A DNA stretch of 32,244 nucleotides, taken from NCBI GenBank assembly GCA_964638715.1, contig CAZWZF010000057.1, positions 1-32,244 of the forward strand, written 5' to 3'. The translations under genes and the position numbers were made by a program. Within the stretch, counting starts at the first letter, position 1. The number at the start of each line of letters is the position of its first letter. This DNA is from JBAXQQ01 sp037131695. GTDB taxonomy: Bacteria; Armatimonadota; Hebobacteria; CAIYQO01. Below, one piece after another: positions 9,306-15,831 of this stretch. The notes under the pieces are model-generated. The model ran no database searches. It was not told the DNA's origin and was given only the letters and a program-made list of their open reading frames with translations.

Positions 9306-10135
9306 CCTGCGGCAGTCGATACACATCGAAAGCCAAAAATTGGTGTTGCGTCTGCCGGGGTATAGTTTAAACGGTTATCTGTGCGGGTGCTGTATTCGGC
9401 GTCACCGCTCCATGAGCCGCCGCGAAGCACTTTTGAATCTCCGGTGGCTGGACCGGTCGGGTTTGTCACGGTTGCGTCATTATACAAATCCCAATAATCC
9501 GAGCACCATTCCCAGACATTACCCGCCATATCCTGTGCGCCGCACCAACTGGCACCGGCAGGGAAAGAACCTACTGCCCAGGTACTGATAGATTTATTAT
9601 ATGAGTTCGCGTAATTCGCGCACTTTGTGCTATCAAAACCGTTGTAATAATCATCAATTGCTGCTGTGCCGCCCCACGGGTAATTTTTATTTGTTATCCC
9701 GCATGCGGCATATTCCCATTGCGCCTCGGTAGGCAAAGATACGTGCGCCCAGTCAGCATAAGCCTTGGCGTCATTCCAGCTTACATTTACTATCGGGTGC
9801 TGCTGCAAAGTCGCATTTGTCCAGTTGCTTTTCCCTGCCCAACTGTAACCGGTAGGGAAGGTGGGCAAGGCGTGTCCGGTAGCGGTGCAAAACGCGCGGT
9901 ATTTCGCTACGGTAACCTCGTATTTGTATATCCAGTATCCTGACAAAGTTACCTGGTGTTTGGGAAATTCGTACCAGTCATTACCCATAGTAAAAGTAGC
10001 ACCCGGCACCCAAATCATTTCCGCACTATCAGTGGCATTTATCAGCGCATAACAATTATTACTGAAAGTTAATAATGTTATAATAATAATTGCCCAAAAT
10101 GATATCTTTATTTTTGATAAAATCAGCTTTAACAA
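4769..10135 (-). CDS. Giant secreted protein: SUMF1-like domain plus 17 Ig-like repeats
   Basis: From a TTG start at 10135 the protein has 1788 residues. I chose this start because GGGAG lies 7 nt upstream and a clean signal peptide follows (KISFWAIIIITLLTF, then SNNCYA); the in-frame extension to 10294 runs into a dispersed repeat copy at 10241-10269. Residues about 38-272 are a formylglycine-generating-enzyme (SUMF1)-like domain: 'MIWVPGATFTMGN', 'PIVNVSWNDAKAYADWA', 'LPTEAQWEYAA', 'DMAGNVWEWCSDYW', 'LRGGSW', 'FGFRCV'. The catalytic Cys pair that should follow GGSW is absent (GGSWSGDAEYSTR), so it is probably a binding or structural domain of the C-type-lectin-like fold. Residues 279-1788 are 17 tandem units of 86-92 residues with the pattern 'L(T/S)AVSL...TPVTLTATA.GG..VQYKFM.G...LRDF....TFTWTP'. 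No membrane anchor, sorting signal or cysteine-rich end is seen. Likely an adhesin-like surface or extracellular protein. Confidence 0.85.
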   Translation of the reverse strand: MLKLILSKIKISFWAIIIITLLTFSNNCYALINATDSAEMIWVPGATFTMGNDWYEFPKHQVTLSGYWIYKYEVTVAKYRAFCTATGHALPTFPTGYSWAGKSNWTNATLQQHPIVNVSWNDAKAYADWAHVSLPTEAQWEYAACGITNKNYPWGGTAAIDDYYNGFDSTKCANYANSYNKSISTWAVGSFPAGASWCGAQDMAGNVWEWCSDYWDLYNDATVTNPTGPATGDSKVLRGGSWSGDAEYSTRTDNRLNYTPADATPIFGFRCVSTAAGPLTAVALAISPNTLLSVGNPITLTATANGGSTGIQYKFMNGTTVLQDFAANNIFIWTPTTAGAATLSVIAKDTDVTTVTSSTINATINPVLSAVALSASPANITGLGTPITLTATAAGGVAVQYKFMNGAAILRDYATDNTFTWNPAAAGATALTVIAEDGNITVTSPVVNYTVNPALTAVSLTTTPVNTVAFGLPVTLTATATGGTGVQYRFMNGTDILRDFNAANTFAWTPAADGNFSLTVVASDNNDTITSPAVNITVNPALTAISLSASANAIDVGTAIKLTATATGGTGVQYKFMNGAAMLRDFTADNIFNWTPANTGNASITVIASDNSATITSTAVGITVNPALTAVALITTPANTVAFGLPVTLNATAVGGTNVKYKFMIGNVILRDFATDNSYTWTPAAAGNITLTVVASDDNSAVTSPEINITVNPPLTAISLSASTNAIDVGTAIKLTATATGGTNVQYKFMNGNTMLRDFTADNIFNWTPADTGNASITVIASDNSATITSTAVNVTVNPVLSAVVLNTSPVNSVAFGLPVTLTAIATGGTNVKYKFMNGDVMLRDFATTNIYKWTPAAAGDMNLTAVASDDNATVTSPQVNITVNPPLTAISLSISANAIDLGKSVTLTATATGGTNVQFMYMNVYTMLSNFTTDNTFIWTPATTGKYYLSVIASDNSATIVSTPVVLIVNQALTTVSLSSSETAVETGTQLTLTATADGGTTVQYKFMNGNTILRDFAAGNFFTWTPATAGNFNLTVVASNANSTVTSAAVNIAVNSPLTAVSLQTSSAVIDTGNPVTLTATATGGRDVQYKFMNGDTILRDFATDNTYVWTPITVGNANITVTAKDVNNTVTSLPIAITVNPNPILTAVLITSSPLNNVAIGTPVTLTATAVGGKSVQYKFMSGTSLIRSFSSSNTLVFTPTAIKTYNFTVVARDINGADPNLTVTSPAISLNIKPVLSAVSFSTTATAPYKVNIPISFTAAATGGASVQYQYLDGNTILQDFASDNTYTWTPTAIGAHNITVVARDNAVNPNILVSSTVKSFNIVTALSAVSLTTSPVNNALIGTPVTLTATSVGGITVQYQFMSGTSLLRSFNSSNALTFTPTTLKTYSFTVIARDTSGDDPNFTVTSQAVTLNIKPALTAVSFSTTAVAPYKVNIPISFTATATGGASVQYQYLDGSTILRDFASDNTYSWTPTTTGIHNITVVSRDSTGDPNALVSSTVKSFNIVTALTSVSLTSLPLNNALISTPVTLTATPVGGISVQYQFMSGTSLMRSFNSSNALTFTPTTLKSYSFTVIARDTSGIDPNFTVTSPIVTLNIKSALTAVSLATSVAGPIIAGKQVTLTATATNGAAVQYKFMDGNAIISDFSSNNVFVWTPPAGTHVLTVIAMDANSPNPEATTVTSAAKNFVVIPTLSAVSLAVTPASTVAVGTPITLAATPVGGMSVQYKFMAGTSLLRSFSSSPTLTFTTSAVKTYNFTVIAIDTGGIDTTATVTSPVVPVTVTP

Positions 10136-10240
10136 ATGATTGCTCCCGTAAGACACAATATATGTAATATTCCATATTTTACACCAATAATGGATTATTA
10201 TAAAAATTTTGTAAAAAATGAAAGTAAATTTAATATTTAA

Positions 10241-10269
10241 AAATGTTGGCTTACGAGGTAGGGGAATTG
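10241..10269 (+). repeat. Dispersed repeat half-element, copy 1
   Basis: The 29-bp segment here matches 10654-10682 with a single mismatch (GGCTTACGAGG against GGCTAACGAGG) and contains GGTAGGGGAATTG. It is the left end of an element whose right end is at 10527-10552. Confidence 0.75.
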
Positions 10270-10337
10270 AATGGTATTCTACATATCTTTTCATTTTATA
10301 AAAATTGGTTTCAATGTAACAATTCTGTATAAATAGT

Positions 10338-10467
10338 AGTCACCGTATGGAACAGGGTCGCAGCCCGGCGAACTCCGGTAATAAAAGGAATAATAGGCAG
10401 TTGTTATTGTCATTAATCTCAATACTGCCAATTGAGCCGGGCTGCGACCCTGTTCCATACGGTGACT
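10338..10467. repeat. 130-bp palindromic element with perfect 32-bp arms
   Basis: Arms 10338-10369 (AGTCACCGTATGGAAC...GCCCGGC) and 10436-10467 are perfect reverse complements over 32 bp, with a 66-bp centre containing a further inverted pair GGCAGT/ACTGCC. A second family member lies at 18204-18462 and a half-copy at 17328-17356. The element sits inside another repeat (10241-10552), so it probably inserted there. No ORF is present. It is best described as a MITE- or REP-like non-autonomous element. Confidence 0.85.
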
Positions 10468-10474
10468 GAATATT

Positions 10475-10552
10475 TATAACCTATTTTGTCGCTATAACCC
10501 ATTCTTTTTTATTATAAAGACACTGTCGCGGGAGCTGGGGACAGCTTCCCTA
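10475..10552. repeat. Right end of dispersed repeat, copy 1
   Basis: The stretch from 'ATAACCTATTTTGTCGCTAT' to the hairpin CGCGGGAGCTGGGGACAGC (10527-10545) is nearly repeated at 10760-10841. The hairpin is a short stem GGGAGCTG/CAGCTTCCC with a GGGA loop. On the left, the matching inverted segment is at 10257-10269. Confidence 0.7.
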
Positions 10553-10653
10553 TAGTAATCTAAATATCTCTATCCGATCTTTTTTATAAAATAAGTCCAT
10601 AGCCTACAGCATCGCTCTCACCCTTATACACATCTTTAAATATCATTCCCATA

Positions 10654-10841
10654 AAATGTTGGCTAACGAGGTAGGGGAATTGTCCCCAATTCCCGCGAAG
10701 AACCGGAATAATGATGTAAACAAGCGAAATAGCGACAGATTTCTCCAGTGGTGTGGTGATTATAAACTTATTTTGTCGTTACAACCCATTCTTTTTTATA
10801 AGAAAAACACTGTCGCGGGAGCTGGGGACAGCTCCCCTACC
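10654..10841. repeat. 188-bp palindromic element with about 28-bp inverted ends, copy 2
   Basis: Segment 10670-10697 (GGTAGGGGAATTGTCCCC...) is inverted at 10814-10841 (...GGGGACAGCTCCCCTACC) with four mismatches in the middle of the arms. A 116-bp non-coding centre lies between. The left and right ends match the pieces at 10241-10269 and 10475-10552, so both are copies of one element family, with copy 1 interrupted. Confidence 0.78.
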
Positions 10842-10882
10842 TTACTGGATAGTTCTAAATTTTTAATAAATGTAACAGATAT

Positions 10883-10916
10883 AATGTAGAGACGCACGGT
10901 CGTGCGTCTCTACATT
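10883..10916. repeat. Perfect 16-bp palindrome (GTAGAGACGCACG type)
   Basis: AATGTAGAGACGCACG (10883-10898) and its exact reverse complement (10901-10916) are separated by GT. It resembles the 'GTAGAGACGC' palindromic repeats dispersed in many environmental genomes. It lies just downstream of the XhlA-like gene's stop; there is no T-run, so it is not a classical terminator. Confidence 0.8.
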
Positions 10917-10926
10917 CCTTTATCCT

Positions 10927-11142
10927 TTATCCTTTTATAATGATATTGGTGATTATTGTCACCAGCATCCCGCCGGTGGTGGTTATTATCAGCCAGGTCA
11001 GGCGGTCGATTTTATTGAACAGTTCGCCAATCATTTCTTTCATCTCGTCTATTCTGTCCCGCAAACCTTCTGTTTCAGATTGCAGGCGGTTTAAAGGCAC
11101 GCAATTCGCCGCGCAATCCCGCATTTCCACTCGTTTTTCCAT
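10927..11142 (-). CDS. XhlA-like holin-associated small membrane protein
   Basis: This 71-residue protein has a hydrophilic coiled-coil-like N-terminal half (about 18-46, 'LQSETEGLRDRIDEMKEMIGELFNKIDRL') and one C-terminal membrane segment (about 48-68, 'TWLIITTTGGMLVTIITNIII'), ending in KG. This is the layout of XhlA/haemolysin-like proteins that work with holins in phage or phage-derived lysis cassettes. Start ATG 11142 has GAGGAT seven nt upstream. It is the last gene of the phage-derived cassette, 123 bp after the tail-fibre gene, that gap being filled by two hairpins. The assignment rests on layout, not on a specific motif. Confidence 0.65.
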   Translation of the reverse strand: MEKRVEMRDCAANCVPLNRLQSETEGLRDRIDEMKEMIGELFNKIDRLTWLIITTTGGMLVTIITNIIIKG

Positions 11143-11175
11143 GGTATCATCCTCGCTAATTATTTTATACTTTTT

Positions 11176-11253
11176 GGGACAGACACCTTCCTGGCTTCGC
11201 CACTCGGTGTCAGTCCCTGAAAGTCGTTCTTCCCCTCTCCAACTGGGGAGAGG
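11176..11253. repeat. Two dispersed-type hairpins between tail fibre and XhlA-like genes
   Basis: GGGACAGACACC (11176-11187) pairs with GGTGTCAGTCCC (11206-11217) with one mismatch. Next to it CCTCTCC (11234-11240) pairs with GGAGAGG (11247-11253). Neither is followed by a convincing T-run. Both resemble dispersed palindromic repeats and may mark an old insertion between the two genes. Confidence 0.6.
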
Positions 11254-11265
11254 CTTTAACTATCT

Positions 11266-12969
11266 TTATTTTTCCAATTTCGCCTCTAATTCTGCCACTT
11301 TCCTGGTCAATTCCTGCACTGCTGCCCACAATACTCCGCAAACATCCAGTGGGTTAAGCCCTTCTGGGTTGTCGCCAAGTCCGAATTTTTCCGCAAAATC
11401 TTCGGCAACTACGCCGATATGTTTTGCGTTTGGGGTGGCATTGTATCGCCATTCTTCCAGCGTTGTTTCGGATACTTTTTGCAGGATGTCGGATTTATCT
11501 ACCGGCTGAAAATCGTGCTTTATTTCCCGCGATGACGCCGAATACCAAACGCCGTCAGATCCGAGATAACAGCCGCCATTCGGGGTATCCAACCATTTAA
11601 CTCCATTTGCGTACCAGTTGAACGTTCCTGCATTATTCCGCAAGGTTAACCCTCCGGCAGCACCAATCTTGAATTCGTTCCCTCTCGTATTGGCGGTTGC
11701 AGTACCATCGGCGAAACAGAAGCTGTTCCACAATGCCGTGGCATAAGTACCACAAGCGAATGAGTTATCTCCAACATTATTAGAACGACCGCCGGGGATA
11801 CACCCATACTGCGCGGCGGCAGAAGTGGTATTATCTCGCCCGCCACCGATAGTAGTAAAGTTCGCGGTACCATAAGTACCGCCGATGACATTAGTTAAAC
11901 CGCCAGATATTGTATTATGCTGTGTCCCGGAAATATTATTTTGTTGCCCACCTGATATTGTATTCATATACAATAAATTACCAGGATTAGAATTAATCAT
12001 AACATTTAATAATCCGCCGGTTATAACATTGTTGCCTGAATCAGTACACGAATTACCTGCATCAATAGAATTTCCGTAGCCGCCGCCGATAAAATTACAC
12101 CTATTGTTGGGACCCATGTAATTGCCATATCCTGCGCCAATAAAACTGCGTCCATAATATGCCTCACCATACGGGAACGACATATTTGTATTGCGGATAC
12201 AGTTTTCAGATCCGCCAACGATTACGCCTTTCAAATTGTCATTCTGCTGGTTTAACCCCGACAGAATCGCTGAATAATCTGCGGATGCAATCTGGGTTGC
12301 CGATGCTCTTTTATAAGCAAGGTCGATAGCATTTGCACCACGAGCATTACCAACGACATCTTCATTGACGCGGCGAATTGAATGGGTACTGCCGTCTTCT
12401 ACGAGTGGCGAAACCGCTCTTCCCGCCAGTCGTTCCCAGGTGGTTCCGTCATCGCTTACCATCATGTGGCCATCGGTGTCGCGCTTTATGCCGCCGCGGC
12501 CGTCATTAACCCACCAGACTACCACTTCTTCATCATTATTTTCGTTAACCACCTCTACCCACGGAACAAAAAGCCGTGCCTGTATGCCGGCAGCAGAGAG
12601 ATTTCCAATGTTATAGCCATCGTAACTGAAAGTGGCAGCGGATAATGAATTGCCAGTGACTGAAGATGCGACATTTAATGTGCCTGTACTATCCAGGATT
12701 ACATTAAAGTCGCCAGTTCCATACATTGATCCATCAATAGAACTGTTTCCGGTGATATGAATCCCGCCAACAATCGCATTGATGTCGTTGACTATAATAG
12801 TGTTCCCACTATTTGTCACAGTCGGCGCAGTCAGCCAGATAGAGAAGTTTTGCCAACGCGCGTTAAACTCGGCCTGGGGCAGATAGAAAACTCGTTCGTT
12901 CCATTCTGCCGCGGTAGGTGTTTGACCTTGAATAAACAGGTCAGAACTCTCATAATAAGTGGACTCCAT
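11266..12969 (-). CDS. Phage-type tail fibre/spike with C-terminal S74 chaperone domain
   Basis: This is a 567-residue protein; start ATG 12969 has AAAGGAGAG upstream. The N-terminal region (1-60, 'TPTAAEWNERVFYLPQAEFNARWQNFS') is probably the virion-attachment part. Residues about 245-420 contain at least eight imperfect repeats of 14-20 residues with the pattern 'N.I(S/G)GG..N.I', similar to the beta-roll heads of trimeric fibres and YadA-like adhesins. The last 90 residues are an intramolecular chaperone auto-processing (peptidase S74) domain: 'SSREIKHDF' with the expected catalytic Ser, 'HIGVVAEDFAEKFGL', and a terminal coiled coil 'VQELTRKVAELEAKLEK'. In known members this domain aids trimer folding and then cleaves itself off. 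It follows the putative hub gene by 35 bp in the same cassette. Confidence 0.85.
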   Translation of the reverse strand: MESTYYESSDLFIQGQTPTAAEWNERVFYLPQAEFNARWQNFSIWLTAPTVTNSGNTIIVNDINAIVGGIHITGNSSIDGSMYGTGDFNVILDSTGTLNVASSVTGNSLSAATFSYDGYNIGNLSAAGIQARLFVPWVEVVNENNDEEVVVWWVNDGRGGIKRDTDGHMMVSDDGTTWERLAGRAVSPLVEDGSTHSIRRVNEDVVGNARGANAIDLAYKRASATQIASADYSAILSGLNQQNDNLKGVIVGGSENCIRNTNMSFPYGEAYYGRSFIGAGYGNYMGPNNRCNFIGGGYGNSIDAGNSCTDSGNNVITGGLLNVMINSNPGNLLYMNTISGGQQNNISGTQHNTISGGLTNVIGGTYGTANFTTIGGGRDNTTSAAAQYGCIPGGRSNNVGDNSFACGTYATALWNSFCFADGTATANTRGNEFKIGAAGGLTLRNNAGTFNWYANGVKWLDTPNGGCYLGSDGVWYSASSREIKHDFQPVDKSDILQKVSETTLEEWRYNATPNAKHIGVVAEDFAEKFGLGDNPEGLNPLDVCGVLWAAVQELTRKVAELEAKLEK

Positions 12970-13004
12970 GATTATACTCTCCTTTTAAAAAGTATTCTTG
13001 AAAT

Positions 13005-15014
13005 TTACTTTATTTTGTCCGGGCCTGCAATAGCAGACACCGCAATTGTGAAATATTTTTGATTAAAATTTTGGTCGCCGCAGATGACCCCGTTTATCTC
13101 TGCCGGCGATGATATCGGCATCGATAATACCCGGGTTATTTCTTCGTCATCAACGCTGCACCAATTACTGCCGGGTATTGTTGCTTCCACAACAGTACGA
13201 TAGGGTTCTGTCAGTGAAATATTTACCTTTGCCGCACGACATATCTCGCCATCAATAAAATCACCAGTTCCTGTTAATGCAATCGCATCTCCGGGTGAGA
13301 TGTTCCATAATGCTGTTCTGCCGGTCATGGTGATGCCGCCATTATTTTGCAATATCGATTTCACATAACCGGCATAACTTGCCGCCGCGTCTGCAGTAGT
13401 GATGTCCGGCGGGCAATTTACGACTATTTTTGCGCCGGTATCGCCAGCAGGCATCAACGTGCCGCCATTTCCGACATAATTAACCATCACCGCCGCGGTA
13501 TTATCAGGCTCTGTTATTGCTGCGCCGGTTGGTGCCGCCAGCAAATCGGTGCCATAATTTATACTATAGCCAGTGGTATCGGTCGGATACGCCAGATTTG
13601 CCCGGCGAATTTGCATTTCATCGCCTTCAAACCACACCCGCAACTGGTAAATGTTAGCAAGTCGCTTAATAAAGTGCCATATATTGTCACTTTTCACCTG
13701 CCATGGTATATCTCCCCGCCAATCTTTGGCTGCATTCAGATATTCATTCATGGGGGAATCGCCACCGCGATTTCCCCACCATCCGCCAGCTTCCATGCTG
13801 TTTCCGCTCGCGTCCTGCCAAATCTTCAGCTTTTTCACTCCTGCCCATTCTGCAATCATTGCTATTGCTTCATCCACCGGCATATCGCACAGCGGCGGCA
13901 AGTCGCCGACTCTTTTCGATGCCAGCCACCCTTGCTGGCAAACCGCACTTACCCGTACCGTTGTACCGCTATTCGTAATCCGTTTTTGACGATCCATCAC
14001 CGTCATCAATGGCCGGTCAATACTCCTTATTCTGCCATCCGGCAGTTCCATTGTTTGTGATATCTTTATGCGGTTTGCATTGGGAAAATCCTTGAATACC
14101 AGGTTTGCTTTTCCAATATCCAGCGAATAATCCAGATGCCCGCCAATCAGCTTTTCCGATATCTCCTGCCAACTTCCCGTAAAGTTTACATTCACCGGTC
14201 GGCGGAAAATATTCCACCCTTTCACTGCCGGGGTATGGTCGCCATCCCCGGTCATGGTAATTTTATGGCGTCCACCTCCGGGTGTCACCTGCACATTATT
14301 ATCCGCTGGCAGCACCTCGGCGTAGTCGGCATTTGCTATTGCGCTGCTGGTGTAAAAATTGCCGGTTAGCGGGAATTTCATGGTGAATAACGCGACTGAA
14401 TAGGCGCTGCCATCAGCAGAAATTCGCAGGTTGCCTGTTGTCGCACCGCCGACACCGGGGATATTCCACACCCGAGAAAAGGCTGAACAGGATATTATCA
14501 AATCACTCAAAAAATCCCGCACTTCCCAGCATATTTCCTTTGCGTTGGCATAGTTGTAATATTCCGCCGGGTTCATTGGCAACGTCGCGACGATAGTGCC
14601 ATTTATGCTTACAAATGGCGGTCGATGGGTGCTGAACGTCAACAGATGCCCGCTACCCCATTGCAACTGCCACTCCGCCGATTGATTGCCGCGAATCACC
14701 TTGCACACAATCCATGGGGCAGCAGGATGCTGGTTTGCACTAATCAGTGTCGATGCAGCAGTGCTTTGCCAGTTCAGCAAACCATCTTTTAGCTGCCATC
14801 CCGACGCCTGCCAATCAGTGATGTTCATTGCTGGTATACCGTCGCGATGGGTGGGACGCAATATTATCGCACCCACCGCGCCGTCATACTCGACATCATT
14901 TCCGGTCAGTGCCGCGTCTTTCCCCGCCACCCCGGCAATCACTGCTCCCGGGGTGGCATCTTCGCTGACGCAACCGGCCCACACTCGTGTTGTGCACTTA
15001 ACGCCCGTCGTCAT
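13005..15014 (-). CDS. Probable phage baseplate/tail hub-type structural protein
   Basis: This 669-residue protein has no signal peptide or membrane segment and is predicted to be all-beta. Its first 15 bases or so overlap the end of the holin-like gene. The middle part (about 340-480) has a hub-like sequence: 'VRVSAVCQQGWLASKRVGD', 'MPVDEAIAMIAEWAG', 'NIWHFIKRLANIYQLRVWFEGDEMQIR'. The last section, 'GRTALWNISPGDAIALTG', resembles domains of phage baseplate proteins that sit above the tail fibre. This fits its place directly upstream of an S74 tail fibre. I do not recognise a named family, so the call is contextual. It could instead be an unrelated tail-associated or virion decoration protein. 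Confidence 0.5.
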   Translation of the reverse strand: MTTGVKCTTRVWAGCVSEDATPGAVIAGVAGKDAALTGNDVEYDGAVGAIILRPTHRDGIPAMNITDWQASGWQLKDGLLNWQSTAASTLISANQHPAAPWIVCKVIRGNQSAEWQLQWGSGHLLTFSTHRPPFVSINGTIVATLPMNPAEYYNYANAKEICWEVRDFLSDLIISCSAFSRVWNIPGVGGATTGNLRISADGSAYSVALFTMKFPLTGNFYTSSAIANADYAEVLPADNNVQVTPGGGRHKITMTGDGDHTPAVKGWNIFRRPVNVNFTGSWQEISEKLIGGHLDYSLDIGKANLVFKDFPNANRIKISQTMELPDGRIRSIDRPLMTVMDRQKRITNSGTTVRVSAVCQQGWLASKRVGDLPPLCDMPVDEAIAMIAEWAGVKKLKIWQDASGNSMEAGGWWGNRGGDSPMNEYLNAAKDWRGDIPWQVKSDNIWHFIKRLANIYQLRVWFEGDEMQIRRANLAYPTDTTGYSINYGTDLLAAPTGAAITEPDNTAAVMVNYVGNGGTLMPAGDTGAKIVVNCPPDITTADAAASYAGYVKSILQNNGGITMTGRTALWNISPGDAIALTGTGDFIDGEICRAAKVNISLTEPYRTVVEATIPGSNWCSVDDEEITRVLSMPISSPAEINGVICGDQNFNQKYFTIAVSAIAGPDKIK

Positions 15015-15201
15015 ATTCTGCGCCTTTCTTCAGGTCTATCGCACCTTGCACCCCCAGGTAACCAAGCAGCGCGGTAACTGCGGGCCATGTTATGTCACTC
15101 CACCTGGCATCCCCGGTCAACACGCTGGCTGTCAGCATCAATAATGTGCCGGCAAATCCCAAAAACTTCCGGCTGCTCAGCCGTACTTGTAAATCGCTCA
15201 T
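14998..15201 (-). CDS. Small two-helix membrane protein, probable holin
   Basis: This 67-residue protein has two hydrophobic segments, about 13-30 ('FLGFAGTLLMLTASVLTG') and 37-55 ('ITWPAVTALLGYLGVQGA'), and a charged C-terminus 'DLKKGAEYDDGR'. It starts at ATG 15201 inside an ATGA overlap with the amidase stop and ends inside the next gene. Small membrane proteins tightly coupled to an endolysin are usually holins, which let the amidase reach the cell wall. The family is not identified. Confidence 0.68.
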   Translation of the reverse strand: MSDLQVRLSSRKFLGFAGTLLMLTASVLTGDARWSDITWPAVTALLGYLGVQGAIDLKKGAEYDDGR

Positions 15202-15686
15202 CTCGCGCCTCCTTTTATCAGCTTCTTAAATTTCTCCCATGGAAAGTTTTGCGGGTCGGTCTTGCGTCCCGGCGGGTATGCCACATCCCGATGACCAACC
15301 ACTTCTTCCCATGATATTCCGTACCGGGTCATCAGCATCCGGCATAGGTCTGCCACCTTGTGCAGTTGCGGGTCAGGCCAGTCTTGTCCCGGCATATTCT
15401 CCATCTCTATCCCGATGGAAATCTTGTTGATATCCCGCAACCCATGCCAATATGCCCGACCTGCGTGCCATGCAATGTCACTTACCGGTACCATCTGCAC
15501 CACTTCGCCTTCCCGCGATACCAGAAAATGCGCACTAACCCGGCTTTTTGGTGATATTAACCATCGCAGCGCGCTCTCAAACCCGCCGCCAGTGCCATGC
15601 AGCACAATCATCCGCACCTCGCGACCGCTAACCTTGCGGCAATTCGGTGATGCCGCCACCCGCGCTCCAGTAAAATCCGCCTGCAT
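15198..15686 (-). CDS. N-acetylmuramoyl-L-alanine amidase (Amidase_2, endolysin type)
   Basis: This 162-residue enzyme cuts the amide bond between N-acetylmuramic acid and the stem peptide of peptidoglycan. Zn ligands of the AmpD/T7-lysozyme family are visible as H30 ('MIVLHGTGG'), H132 ('VVGHRDVAYPPGRKTDP') and D144, with E94 ('IGIEMEN') and K142 as likely catalytic residues. There is no signal peptide, as expected for a holin-dependent endolysin, and length is typical of a bare catalytic domain. I chose ATG 15686 because AAGGGGG lies 8 nt upstream; the longer frame to 15707 would swallow this ribosome binding site. It is the first gene of the cassette and overlaps the holin-like gene by ATGA. 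Confidence 0.9.
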   Translation of the reverse strand: MQADFTGARVAASPNCRKVSGREVRMIVLHGTGGGFESALRWLISPKSRVSAHFLVSREGEVVQMVPVSDIAWHAGRAYWHGLRDINKISIGIEMENMPGQDWPDPQLHKVADLCRMLMTRYGISWEEVVGHRDVAYPPGRKTDPQNFPWEKFKKLIKGGAR

Positions 15687-15715
15687 AAAAATAACCCCCT
15701 TCACCAAACAAAAAC

Positions 15716-15758
15716 GACCGGCACACCCGCCGCAAACAAATGCGGCAAATGCCCGGCC
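15716..15758 (-). terminator. Attenuator-like hairpin in the leader of the lysis cassette
   Basis: On the minus strand, outer arms GGCCGG (15758-15753) and CCGGTC (15721-15716) enclose inner arms GCCGCA and TGCGGC (15746-15741 and 15734-15729), followed by GTTTTTGTTTG and then the amidase ribosome binding site. It lies between the predicted promoter and the first gene, so read-through would be needed for expression. Confidence 0.6.
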
Positions 15759-15791
15759 TCGTGGACCATTCGATATTCAACTGACACAAAT

Positions 15792-15820
15792 AGAATACAC
15801 ATGTTTGCTATATTTGTCAA
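15792..15820 (-). promoter_or_regulatory. Predicted sigma70-type promoter of the lysis/tail-fibre cassette
   Basis: On the minus strand a perfect TTGACA (15820-15815) is followed after 17 bp by TATTCT (15797-15792). Transcription would begin near 15785, about 100 nt before the amidase start. It is the only good promoter I see for the five-gene cassette. Confidence 0.6.
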
Positions 15821-15831
15821 GCCCATCATTT

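Noticed and set aside
4815..9365. Long plus-strand open frames opposite the giant gene (for example 7626-8102 and 8145-8792)
   Set aside because: They are shadows of the repeat array: they repeat with the same period, are Val/Ala-rich, and lack ribosome binding sites.
9299..9420. Diversity-generating retroelement variable region in the SUMF1-like domain
   Set aside because: No second copy of this segment with adenine-specific differences and no reverse transcriptase is present in the window.
10656..10889. 77-codon plus-strand frame
   Set aside because: It lies entirely within the palindromic repeat element and has no coding features.
13347..14060. 237-codon plus-strand frame opposite the putative hub gene
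   Set aside because: Rich in Cys, His and Arg as expected for an antisense frame; no ribosome binding site; the minus-strand frame is complete and fits the cassette.
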